Source of the DNA: Dermabacter sp. p3-SID358 | GTDB lineage: Bacteria; Actinomycetota; Actinomycetes; Actinomycetales; Dermabacteraceae | DNA: 5,547 bases | Assembly: GCF_025147465.1 (NCBI RefSeq) | Contig: NZ_JALXOZ010000031.1 | Coordinates: 1 to 5,547 of the forward strand | Reading direction: 5' to 3' | In this document: positions 1 to 5,547 of the stretch, piece by piece | How positions within the stretch are numbered: position 1 is the first letter of the stretch | Layout of the letters: each line of letters opens with the position of its first letter | Program-made: the position numbers and the translations under genes | The notes under the pieces: generated by a model | Databases searched by the model: none | Seen by the model: the letters and a program-made list of their open reading frames with translations, nothing else | Told to the model about the DNA's origin: nothing

Positions 1-16
1 CGACAAAGCACTCCCC

Positions 17-1513
17 TTATCTGTGGGAGACGACTTTCGTGCCGATGCTTGCCCACTCAAAGAGCCACTTGGCATCCGCAACGCGCATGTTGATGCAGCC
101 ATGCGAACCCGAGTAGCCGAAGCTCGAGCGCCACGGCGCGGAGTGGAGGGCGTAACCCTTGTGGAAGAACTGGTTGTACTTGACGCCCTTAGTGCAGTAG
201 TCATATCGAGGAGTACAGCCCATGTTTTGCACCTCGGTGCGATGCCAGATCGTGTACTCACCCGTCGGGGTTTCTGTTCCCTTACCACCGTCGACGATCG
301 AGACGGGGCCCCACACTGGCTTGTCGCCGACGTAAGCGGTCACGGTCTTGTTCGCGAGGTTGATGTCGATCCACTTCTCACCATTGTGAGCCTCGGCGGG
401 GGCGTACGAGGGAAGCTCACCGGGAACTTGGTCGAGATTGACGGGGGCCTTCTCAACCTTCTTTTCCTTGACCTCGGCTTTCTCGACCTCCGTGGTCATC
501 GCTAGGTCAAGGTTGTCGCCGGAAGAGAGGGCCTTGGTGAGCTTCTCGGAAATCTCCTTGGCGTTAGTGACTTTCACGCCATCTTTTCCGGGAGAGACTT
601 CGGTGCGAGAACCGTCCTCGGCGACCTCGACGATGCCGTCCTTCTTCGTCTTCTCGACCTTCCCGGTGATCTTTCCGACGTACTTGTCGACCTTCTCCTG
701 GTCCACGGCGATTTCGAAGTTGTCTCCAGCCTCGTTAGGGGAGATCGAGACGAAACCGAGACGGTCTTCGCGCGTAACTTCGTAGGTCTTGTCCTCGGGG
801 CCCGTCACAACCATGGAGCTCTTGAGCATGCCGTCGAGAGTTTCGAGAGCTTCGTTGGCCTTGGCGGTAGTGAGCTGTGGCTCGATGTCCGTGAACTCCT
901 GTTTAACCGTGAAGTCCCTGAGTTCGGGCGCATTCTTCTTCACGGTCGCGACGAACTGAGCCGGGTCGACTCCCTTGCCGGGCTTCGACTCGATGACAGA
1001 GAATTCCTTGCTCTCCTTATCCTGGACAATCTCTGCATCGACCGGTTCGACCTCGTTTTCGGGCACGAGCGACTCGGCGTAATCACGAGCCTTTTTTTCA
1101 TCGACGGTGATAACGGGAGTGATGTCGCGTGTGTCGCTTAAAGCCGCGCTGACAACCGCGGGAACGCTCGATTCGCGCGAGAGGGCTTTCTCGACAGTCT
1201 TGTCGACATCGATGTGCGCTCCGACCTCTTCGAGGGGCACGGCGTTGCTTTCGCCGTTTGCGTCAACGGTGACCTTTACGCCGCTCGTACTCTTTTCTAC
1301 GACTGCGCGGATTTCGTCGGCAGTTTTCCCTGCGACATCAACCCCATCGATTGTCGTGCCGGGCAGCGCCTTACCTTCGAACTGCTTGGCGAAGGCAAAC
1401 GAACCACCGGTCGCGACGAGTGCGATCACGACGGCGACGGCAGCGAGTACGAGGAACAGCACGCGTCCGCGCTTTTTCGGGGCACGGGTGTGTGTCACGG
1501 GGGTGGTCGCCAT
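17..1513 (-). CDS. Membrane-anchored L,D-transpeptidase (YkuD domain) with tandem PG_binding_4-type repeats
   Basis: This 498-residue protein is predicted to form 3-3 (L,D) cross-links in peptidoglycan, or to attach substrates to it, outside the membrane. A short cytoplasmic tail with KKRGR (13-17) precedes one hydrophobic segment (about 18-42), a signal anchor or a signal peptide with a possible AFA site at 40-42. Residues about 45-340 look like two PG_binding_4/VanW-type repeats, each ending in a PGK/G...V pattern (178-182 and 308-313), rich in Lys and Glu. A linker (345-375) leads to the YkuD catalytic domain (about 379-496), with H457 and the signature SHGCINMR at 470-477; C473 is the expected nucleophile and R477 is conserved. 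C433 and C440 form an extra cysteine pair in the catalytic domain. The ATG start has AAGGAT seven bases upstream. The gene diverges from ribF. Family assignment is firm; the exact physiological role is inferred. Confidence 0.93.
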   Translation of the reverse strand: MATTPVTHTRAPKKRGRVLFLVLAAVAVVIALVATGGSFAFAKQFEGKALPGTTIDGVDVAGKTADEIRAVVEKSTSGVKVTVDANGESNAVPLEEVGAHIDVDKTVEKALSRESSVPAVVSAALSDTRDITPVITVDEKKARDYAESLVPENEVEPVDAEIVQDKESKEFSVIESKPGKGVDPAQFVATVKKNAPELRDFTVKQEFTDIEPQLTTAKANEALETLDGMLKSSMVVTGPEDKTYEVTREDRLGFVSISPNEAGDNFEIAVDQEKVDKYVGKITGKVEKTKKDGIVEVAEDGSRTEVSPGKDGVKVTNAKEISEKLTKALSSGDNLDLAMTTEVEKAEVKEKKVEKAPVNLDQVPGELPSYAPAEAHNGEKWIDINLANKTVTAYVGDKPVWGPVSIVDGGKGTETPTGEYTIWHRTEVQNMGCTPRYDYCTKGVKYNQFFHKGYALHSAPWRSSFGYSGSHGCINMRVADAKWLFEWASIGTKVVSHR

Positions 1514-1520
1514 GTGCTTG

Positions 1521-1526
1521 ATCCTT
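1521..1526 (-). promoter_or_regulatory. Ribosome-binding site of the L,D-transpeptidase gene
   Basis: Read on the minus strand this is AAGGAT, seven bases before the ATG at 1513-1511. It supports that ATG as the start, which also gives the protein a short basic cytoplasmic tail before its membrane segment. Confidence 0.65.
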
Positions 1527-1554
1527 AAAGTTTGGAGTGGGGGTTTGCCATCAC

Positions 1555-1574
1555 TTTAGCGAACGTGAGCTAAA
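1555..1574. promoter_or_regulatory. Perfect-arm dyad, candidate operator in the divergent intergenic region
   Basis: TTTAGC (1555-1560) and GCTAAA (1569-1574) are exact inverted arms placed symmetrically around a central ACGT (1563-1566); only the two flanking GA steps break the symmetry. The centre lies about 50 bases upstream of the transpeptidase start, close to where its promoter should be, and about 134 bases upstream of ribF. There is no T-tract on either side, so a terminator is unlikely. I do not recognise the regulator. It may bind a dimeric protein, but this is inference from symmetry and position. Confidence 0.4.
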
Positions 1575-1594
1575 AGTTTAAGATGCACAGTATG
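1575..1594 (-). promoter_or_regulatory. Possible -10 elements for the L,D-transpeptidase gene
   Basis: On the minus strand TAAACT (1580-1575) fits the loose actinobacterial -10 pattern TANNNT. It lies about 60 bases upstream of the start codon and directly next to the dyad at 1555-1574, which would then cover the transcription start. CATACT (1594-1589) is an alternative. No convincing -35 is visible for either, so this is only a candidate. Confidence 0.25.
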
Positions 1595-1646
1595 CTTCGT
1601 TGTGTGTCATGGGCGACGTTGCTCGGAAGTGTCCCGAACCAGCACG

Positions 1647-1675
1647 TTGACATCGGTTAAGGTGGCATGTGTTCA
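1647..1675 (+). promoter_or_regulatory. Candidate ribF promoter
   Basis: TTGACA at 1647-1652 is a perfect -35 consensus. The hexamer 17 bases downstream, TGTTCA (1670-1675), is a poor -10. A better -10-like hexamer, TAAGGT (1658-1663), overlaps the expected spacer and would need a weak -35 near 1635-1640. One of these probably drives ribF with a short leader. This would be its own promoter, independent of any upstream operon, because the gene upstream is divergent. Confidence 0.38.
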
Positions 1676-1687
1676 AACCCCTCCCAT

Positions 1688-1692
1688 GAAAG
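1688..1692 (+). promoter_or_regulatory. Weak ribosome-binding site of ribF
   Basis: GAAAG lies six bases before the GTG at 1699. It is a poor match to the anti-Shine-Dalgarno sequence, and together with the GTG start it suggests modest translation, as suits a cofactor enzyme. The GTG is the first possible start after the in-frame TGA at 1687-1689. Confidence 0.4.
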
Positions 1693-1698
1693 CGTGCC

Positions 1699-2706
1699 GT
1701 GAACGAAGTAACCTCCTCGCGCGTGTGGCATGAACCCAACGAGGTGCCGAGCCAGCTTGCACCCGGAGTCGTGACGATCGGCAACTTCGACGGCGTGCAT
1801 CGCGGCCACCGCCGCGTGATCGACTCCCTCACGTCTTACGGCAAAAAGTACGGCCTCGTGCCGCGAGCGCTGACCTTCCATCCGCACCCGCGCCATGTCA
1901 TGACCGGCAGCGAAGAGCCGATGCTCATCACAGGCTACGCGGATCGCGACTCGCTTGTGTGTGCCGCGGGCGTGGTCGATTTGCTCTCCGTAAATTTTAC
2001 GCTCGAGTTTGCGCAGCTCACCGCCGAGGACTTCGTGCGTGAGTACCTCGTGGAGCTCCTAGGGGCGAGAGCCGTCGTACTCGGCAAGGATTCTCGGTTC
2101 GGTCGCCGCAACGAGGGAAACTTCCAGACCATGGTGGAGCTAGGCGAAAAATATGGCTTTGGGGTCGTGAGTGTCGAAGAGCTCGATGCTGATATCGAAG
2201 GGGAATCGGGCAAAGCGGAGCGCATCTCGTCGACACTCATTCGCGAGTGCCTTCTTTCGGGCGACACCCCCGGGGCCGCGCGCATGCTGGGTCGGTGGCA
2301 CACCGTTCGCGACACGGTGCGGCACGGCTTCAAGCGCGGGCGCGAACTGGGCTTTCCCACCGCGAACTTTAGCGCCCACCCGAGCGGCGCCGTTCCCATT
2401 GACGGCGTGTACGCGGGTTACTTTTCGGTGGTGGACGGAGACCGCTTTCTTCAGCGCGTTCCCGCCACGATTTCCGTGGGCACGAACCCCACGTTTGAGG
2501 AGGGACCGGCGCACCGAATTGTCGAGACGTATGTGCTTGGCTCGCACGAATACGAGCTGTATGACCGGCAGGCGCAGGTGGAGTTCGTGGAACGATTGAG
2601 GCCGACGCTTGCTTTTGATGACATCGAGTCTCTCATCGACCAGATGCATCGCGACGTCGCCGTGACTCGCAGCACTCTTGCCGCGCGCGGCGACCTGAGA
2701 GACTAA
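1699..2706 (+). CDS. ribF: Bifunctional riboflavin kinase / FAD synthetase RibF
   Basis: This cytoplasmic 335-residue enzyme phosphorylates riboflavin to FMN, then adenylylates FMN to FAD. The N-terminal adenylyltransferase module (about 20-185) shows GNFDGVHRGH at 28-37, with the nucleotide-binding H34 and H37, FHPHP at 60-64, GKDSRFGRRNEGN at 129-141 and ISSTLIR at 176-182. The C-terminal flavokinase module (about 195-325) shows GFPTAN at 218-223 (T221 and N223 bind Mg-ATP), DGVYAGY at 235-241, GTNPTFE at 261-267 and E276, which aligns with the catalytic glutamate of the Corynebacterium ammoniagenes enzyme. Length is normal for the family. The start is GTG; an in-frame TGA at 1687-1689 excludes anything earlier, and a weak GAAAG precedes it. 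rpsO follows after 103 bases with no terminator, so co-transcription is possible. Both active sites look intact. Confidence 0.96.
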   Translation: MNEVTSSRVWHEPNEVPSQLAPGVVTIGNFDGVHRGHRRVIDSLTSYGKKYGLVPRALTFHPHPRHVMTGSEEPMLITGYADRDSLVCAAGVVDLLSVNFTLEFAQLTAEDFVREYLVELLGARAVVLGKDSRFGRRNEGNFQTMVELGEKYGFGVVSVEELDADIEGESGKAERISSTLIRECLLSGDTPGAARMLGRWHTVRDTVRHGFKRGRELGFPTANFSAHPSGAVPIDGVYAGYFSVVDGDRFLQRVPATISVGTNPTFEEGPAHRIVETYVLGSHEYELYDRQAQVEFVERLRPTLAFDDIESLIDQMHRDVAVTRSTLAARGDLRD

Positions 2707-2715
2707 TGCTGCTGC

Positions 2716-2721
2716 TAGCCT
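2716..2721 (+). promoter_or_regulatory. Possible -10 element of an rpsO promoter
   Basis: TAGCCT fits the actinobacterial -10 pattern TANNNT and would place transcript initiation near 2728, just at the first leader hairpin. The -35 region overlaps the ribF end and holds only a partial match (CTGAGA, 2695-2700, spacer 15). An rpsO promoter in this position is plausible because ribosomal protein genes need more expression than ribF, but the evidence is weak. Confidence 0.3.
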
Positions 2722-2726
2722 TGGAA

Positions 2727-2809
2727 GGCCGTGCTTAATCGGCCACGGATTCTAAGTGCTCGGGAGAACAGGCCCCGGTGCGCCGTGCAACAAGGTGATA
2801 GGAGAGCCA
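2727..2809 (+). promoter_or_regulatory. rpsO leader with competing hairpins, candidate S15 autoregulatory element
   Basis: GGCCG (2727-2731) pairs with CGGCC (2740-2744) around an eight-base loop. The overlapping CCGTG (2729-2733) can instead pair with CACGG (2744-2748). A second CCGTG at 2783-2787 can also pair with that same CACGG, close to the ribosome-binding site at 2800-2804. These pairings exclude one another, a layout suited to translational control. S15 is known to repress its own mRNA through unrelated leader structures in several phyla. That this leader does so is inference; no terminator is present here. Confidence 0.4.
2800..2804 (+). promoter_or_regulatory. Ribosome-binding site of rpsO
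   Basis: AGGAG, five bases before the GTG at 2810, decides the rpsO start. The same frame stays open upstream to a GTG at 2756, but only the 2810 start has a good ribosome-binding site and gives the standard S15 length. Confidence 0.8.
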
Positions 2810-3079
2810 GTGGCTTACGATTCCTCCGTCAAGCAGGAGATCATTAAGGAATACGGTTTGAGCGAGGGTGACACCGGCTCGCCCGAGGTGCAGATTGCGC
2901 TTCTGTCGCATCGCATCAACTACCTCACCGAGCACCTCAAGGATCACAAGCACGATCACCACACCCGTCGTGGTCTGCTTCTCCTCGTTGGTCGCCGCAA
3001 GCGCCTTCTGCAGTACTTGCAGTCGGTCGACATTGAGCGTTACCGTTCGCTGATTCAGCGTCTCGGTCTGCGCCGCTGA
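2810..3079 (+). CDS. rpsO: 30S ribosomal protein S15
   Basis: This 89-residue protein is the primary binder of the 16S rRNA central-domain three-way junction (helices 20-22) and helps form bridge B4 to the 50S subunit. The sequence is typical S15 along its whole length: an [15 protein letters not shown] start, GDTGSPEVQ at about residues 21-29, a LTEHLK..HKHDHH segment, [18 protein letters not shown] in the middle, and [12 protein letters not shown] at the end. Length equals the family norm. The start is GTG with AGGAG five bases upstream. A strong intrinsic terminator begins nine bases after the stop codon, so most transcripts should end before pnp. In many bacteria S15 represses its own mRNA, and the structured leader just upstream would suit that. 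Confidence 0.97.
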   Translation: MAYDSSVKQEIIKEYGLSEGDTGSPEVQIALLSHRINYLTEHLKDHKHDHHTRRGLLLLVGRRKRLLQYLQSVDIERYRSLIQRLGLRR

Positions 3080-3087
3080 CTTTATTC

Positions 3088-3118
3088 CGCCGCTCACCCG
3101 CTGGGTGGGCGGCGTTTT
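3088..3118 (+). terminator. Intrinsic terminator after rpsO
   Basis: Twelve bases (3088-3099) pair with 3103-3114 without a mismatch (eleven Watson-Crick pairs and one T-G wobble) around a GCT loop, followed directly by TTTT (3115-3118). The stem is GC-rich and the stop codon of rpsO is only nine bases upstream. The T-tract is short, so some read-through into pnp is likely. In Streptomyces the rpsO-pnp intergenic hairpin is also an RNase III processing site, so this stem may have a second role in decay; that is inference here. Confidence 0.85.
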
Positions 3119-3141
3119 ACCATCCATCGAGTTTTCCTTGC

Positions 3142-3147
3142 GACAAT
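3142..3147 (+). promoter_or_regulatory. Possible -10 element of a pnp promoter
   Basis: GACAAT lies between the rpsO terminator and the structured pnp leader. It would give a transcript starting near 3154, just ahead of that leader. AATGAT (3145-3150) is an overlapping alternative. No -35 consensus is visible at the right distance. A separate pnp promoter is known in Streptomyces and is expected here because of the terminator, but the exact site is uncertain. Confidence 0.28.
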
Positions 3148-3159
3148 GATGAGAAGGGG

Positions 3160-3222
3160 ATCGGTCCTCGGCAGTGACGTCTTCCGCGCGTGCGGGATGC
3201 GCGACTGGCGATGGCCGGCCCC
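3160..3222 (+). ncRNA. Actino-pnp RNA motif (structured 5' leader of pnp)
   Basis: This leader element matches the Actino-pnp RNA, an actinobacterial cis-regulatory structure found in 5' untranslated regions of exoribonuclease genes and thought to allow PNPase feedback on its own mRNA. Visible pairing: GGT (3163-3165) with GCC (3218-3220), CGGC (3169-3172) with GCCG (3214-3217), AGT (3173-3175) with ACT (3204-3206), and a hairpin CGCGC (3185-3189) with GCGCG (3199-3203) over a nine-base loop. CCGC (3184-3187) and GCGG (3192-3195) can form an alternative small hairpin. The conserved-looking flanks are GGTCCTCGGCAGTGACG on the 5' side and GATGGCCGG on the 3' side. The assignment rests on position and recollection of the motif, not on a covariance search; edges are approximate. 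Confidence 0.7.
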
Positions 3223-3250
3223 ACGGCAAAGAAAACTCTTGTTCACTATA

Positions 3251-3259
3251 GAAAGAGAG
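3251..3259 (+). promoter_or_regulatory. Purine-rich ribosome-binding site of pnp
   Basis: GAAAGAGAG ends five bases before a GTG at 3265 and eleven bases before the ATG at 3271. Its spacing favours the GTG, while start-codon strength and similarity to relatives that begin MEG favour the ATG. The choice changes the protein by two residues only. Confidence 0.55.
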
Positions 3260-3270
3260 TGACAGTGACC

Positions 3271-5508
3271 ATGGAAGGCCACAACATTCATTCAACGATC
3301 GCCACGATCGACAACGGCTCGTACGGCAAGCGCGAAGTGCGCTTTGAAACCGGCCGCCTCGCAAAGCAGGCCGCGGGTGCCGTCGCCGTCTACCTCGACG
3401 ACGACACGATGGTGTTCAGCGCAACCGCTGTCTCCAATCAGCCGAAGGAGCAGTTCGACTTCTTCCCGCTGACCGTTGACGTCGAAGAGCGCATGTACGC
3501 CGCGGGCCGCATCCCCGGCTCCTTCTTCCGCCGCGAGGGCCGCCCGGGCACCGACGCGATCCTCGCAGCCCGCCTGACCGACCGCCCCCTGCGCCCCGCC
3601 TTCGTCAAGGGCCTGCGCAACGAGGTCCAGGTTGTTCTCACGGTTATGGCTGTGAACCCCGACGATGCCTATGACGTCGTGGGCATCAACGGCGCCTCGG
3701 CCTCGACCCAGATCTCGGGCCTGCCGTTCTCGGGCCCCATCGGTGGCGTACGCATCGCGCTCATGCCGAACGCCGAGGGCGGCCAGTGGATCGCCTTCCC
3801 GACCTTCAGCCAGCTCGATGAGGCCGTTTTCTCGATGGTTGTCGCGGGCCGCATCGTTGAAGATGACGTCGCGATCATGATGGTTGAGGCCGAGGCGACC
3901 GATCACGCCTGGTCGCTCATCAAGGAGCAGGGAGCGGTGGCACCGACCGAAGAGGTCGTCGCCCAGGGCCTCGAAGCTGCCAAGGTTTACATCCGCACGC
4001 TGTGCGAGGCGCAGAAGGAGCTCGCCGCGAAGGCCGCCAAGCCCGTTCGCGAGTTCCCGCTCTTCCTCGACTACCAGGACGATGCGTACGATCTCGTCGC
4101 CGACGCGGCGACCGATCGCCTCCGTGAGGTCATGAGCATCGCGGGCAAGCAAGAACGCGAAGAAGCCACCGAGACCCTGCTCGCGCAGGTCAAGGAGGAA
4201 CTTGCCGACAAGCTCGACGAGCGCGAGAAGGAAATTACTGGAGCCTTCCGTGCGCTCACGAAGAAGGTCGTGCGCGAGAAGATCCTTACGGAGGGCGTGC
4301 GTATTGACGGCCGCGGCCTTCGCGACATCCGCCAGCTTTCGGCCGAGGTCGAGGTGCTCCCGCGAGTGCACGGTTCGGCTATCTTCGAGCGCGGCGAGAC
4401 CCAGATTCTTGGCGTCACCACCCTCAACATGCTCAAGATGGAGCAGCAGATCGACGGTCTCTCGCCTGTGGATCACAAGCGCTACATCCACCACTACAAC
4501 TTCCCGCCCTACTCGACCGGTGAGACGGGCCGCGTGGGCTCGCCCAAGCGCCGCGAAATCGGCCACGGCATGCTCGCTGAGCGCGCCCTTGTGCCGGTTC
4601 TGCCGAGCCGCGAGGAGTTCCCGTATGCGATTCGACAGGTGTCCGAGGCTCTCGGCTCAAACGGCTCGACCTCGATGGGCTCCGTGTGCGCTTCGACCCT
4701 CGCGCTCCTGAACGCCGGTGTGCCGCTCAAGGCGCCCGTTGCCGGTATCGCCATGGGCCTCGTTTCCGACACCGTGAACGGAGAGACCAAGTACGCGGCC
4801 CTCACCGACATCCTCGGTGCAGAGGACGCTTTCGGCGACATGGACTTCAAGGTCGCGGGAACCTCCGAGTTTGTGACGGCTATCCAGCTCGACACGAAGC
4901 TTGACGGCATCCCCGCTTCCGTTCTCGCGGGTGCCCTCTCGCAGGCTCGCGAGGCTCGCCTCCACATCCTCTCGGTTCTCGAAGAGGCCATCGACCAGCC
5001 CGATGAGATGAGCCCCAACGCGCCGCGCGTTCTCGCCGTCACCATCCCGGTGGACAAGATCGGCGCGGTCATCGGCCCGAAGGGGCAGATGATCAACCAG
5101 ATCCAGGACGACACCGGAGCGGACATCACGATCGAGGACGACGGCACCGTGTACATCGGCGCGACCGACGGCCCCTCGGCCGAGGCTGCGCGTGCGGCCG
5201 TCAACGCGATTGCTAACCCGCTTGTGCCAGAGGTCGGCGAACGCTACCTCGGCACGGTCGTGCGTGTCGTCGACTTCGGCGCGTTCATCTCGCTCACGCC
5301 TGGCAAGGACGGCCTGCTGCACGTCTCGCAGTTGCGTAAGCTCAACGGCGGCAAGCGCGTGGAGAGCGTCGAGGACGTCGTGAGCGTCGGCCAGAAGATC
5401 GAGGTCGAGATTCGCGAGATCGACTCGCGTGGCAAGATCTCGCTCGCGGTGGCGGCTGACGAAGACGACGCTGAGAAGACGGACGAGTCCGAGCAGGGCG
5501 CCGAGTAG
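3271..5508 (+). CDS. pnp: Polyribonucleotide nucleotidyltransferase (PNPase; guanosine pentaphosphate synthetase I type)
   Basis: This 745-residue trimeric cytoplasmic enzyme degrades RNA 3' to 5' by phosphorolysis, releasing nucleoside diphosphates, and can add tails in reverse. Domain order is complete: first RNase PH core (about 12-150, with RFETGRL and FFPLTVD), a helical domain (about 250-335), second RNase PH core (about 345-575), KH (about 585-648, GPKG loop at 602-605), S1 (about 655-728) and an acidic tail. The catalytic core is intact: D519, D525 and K527 match E. coli D486, D492 and K494, and S466-T467-S468 sits at the phosphate site. Related actinobacterial proteins were called guanosine pentaphosphate synthetase, a pppGpp-forming activity I cannot judge from sequence. 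The ATG was chosen because relatives begin MEG; GTG at 3265 is the alternative. It probably has its own promoter, an Actino-pnp leader and some read-through from rpsO. Confidence 0.97.
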   Translation: MEGHNIHSTIATIDNGSYGKREVRFETGRLAKQAAGAVAVYLDDDTMVFSATAVSNQPKEQFDFFPLTVDVEERMYAAGRIPGSFFRREGRPGTDAILAARLTDRPLRPAFVKGLRNEVQVVLTVMAVNPDDAYDVVGINGASASTQISGLPFSGPIGGVRIALMPNAEGGQWIAFPTFSQLDEAVFSMVVAGRIVEDDVAIMMVEAEATDHAWSLIKEQGAVAPTEEVVAQGLEAAKVYIRTLCEAQKELAAKAAKPVREFPLFLDYQDDAYDLVADAATDRLREVMSIAGKQEREEATETLLAQVKEELADKLDEREKEITGAFRALTKKVVREKILTEGVRIDGRGLRDIRQLSAEVEVLPRVHGSAIFERGETQILGVTTLNMLKMEQQIDGLSPVDHKRYIHHYNFPPYSTGETGRVGSPKRREIGHGMLAERALVPVLPSREEFPYAIRQVSEALGSNGSTSMGSVCASTLALLNAGVPLKAPVAGIAMGLVSDTVNGETKYAALTDILGAEDAFGDMDFKVAGTSEFVTAIQLDTKLDGIPASVLAGALSQAREARLHILSVLEEAIDQPDEMSPNAPRVLAVTIPVDKIGAVIGPKGQMINQIQDDTGADITIEDDGTVYIGATDGPSAEAARAAVNAIANPLVPEVGERYLGTVVRVVDFGAFISLTPGKDGLLHVSQLRKLNGGKRVESVEDVVSVGQKIEVEIREIDSRGKISLAVAADEDDAEKTDESEQGAE

Positions 5509-5510
5509 CC

Positions 5511-5530
5511 TTTCGCGCTCACACGCGAAG
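5511..5530 (+). other. Small stem-loop downstream of pnp
   Basis: TTCGCG (5512-5517) pairs exactly with CGCGAA (5524-5529) around a six-base loop, three bases after the pnp stop codon, with one further T-G pair possible. No T-tract follows before the window ends, so it is not a standard intrinsic terminator. It may protect the mRNA end or be a processing or weak pausing site. Confidence 0.35.
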
Positions 5531-5547
5531 CACGACGAGAGTGGGGG

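Noticed and set aside
23..505. Plus-strand open frame opposite the transpeptidase catalytic domain
   Set aside because: It overlaps the conserved YkuD region in antisense, has no ribosome-binding site, and its translation shows no family features.
2756..2809. Upstream extension of rpsO to GTG at 2756
   Set aside because: It gives 107 residues instead of the standard 89, and the good AGGAG site lies just before 2810.
3190..3270. Upstream extension of pnp to a GTG at 3190 (or ATG at 3211)
   Set aside because: This region is the structured leader, has no ribosome-binding site at a proper distance, and would add residues not seen in PNPases.
3292..4566. Long minus-strand open frame of 424 codons opposite pnp
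   Set aside because: It is a shadow of GC-rich codon usage in pnp. Its translation is rich in Arg, Glu, Asp, Ala and His without recognisable motifs, and the plus strand is clearly a conserved enzyme.
4509..5322. Minus-strand open frames opposite the second half of pnp
   Set aside because: These are low-complexity Arg/Ser/Ala-rich shadows of the KH and RNase PH coding sequence.
5511..5530. Stem-loop after pnp as an intrinsic terminator
   Set aside because: There is no T-tract within the remaining sequence and the stem is only six pairs, so I kept it as an unassigned stem-loop.
5541..5547. Possible GTG start of a next gene at the window end
   Set aside because: Only seven bases remain and no clear ribosome-binding site precedes it.
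1..5547. Mobile element, CRISPR array, tRNA or defence system
   Set aside because: I saw no direct-repeat array, transposase, integrase, tRNA-like cloverleaf or terminal inverted repeats. All long coding frames are explained by four core genes.

Overview
The window is high-GC chromosomal DNA from an actinobacterium (Actinomycetota). Protein styles point to a Micrococcales-like relative: the PNPase N-terminus begins MEG..., followed closely by RFETGRL, and the L,D-transpeptidase carries tandem PG-binding repeats. The genus cannot be fixed from the sequence alone. The gene content is core housekeeping. I found no phage, transposon, CRISPR, toxin-antitoxin or defence system.

Layout. Positions 17-1513 (minus strand) hold a membrane-anchored L,D-transpeptidase that cross-links peptidoglycan outside the cell. 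A 185-base divergent intergenic region (1514-1698) follows. It holds the transpeptidase ribosome-binding site, a 20-base dyad that could be an operator, and a candidate ribF promoter. On the plus strand come ribF (1699-2706, bifunctional riboflavin kinase/FAD synthetase), rpsO (2810-3079, ribosomal protein S15) and pnp (3271-5508, polynucleotide phosphorylase, the actinobacterial 'guanosine pentaphosphate synthetase' type).

The order ribF-rpsO-pnp is the conserved tail of the actinobacterial nusA-infB-rbfA-truB-ribF-rpsO-pnp neighbourhood. Here the position usually held by truB is taken by the divergent transpeptidase. FMN/FAD supply, 30S assembly and RNA decay are linked by this shared locus rather than by a common biochemical pathway.

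The most informative non-coding parts are RNA-level. The rpsO leader (2707-2809) can form mutually exclusive hairpins and suits S15 feedback. A strong intrinsic terminator (3088-3118) directly follows rpsO. A structured element upstream of pnp (about 3160-3222) matches, in position and appearance, the known Actino-pnp RNA motif, thought to mediate PNPase autoregulation. The stretch after pnp (5509-5547) contains only a small stem-loop without a T-tract.
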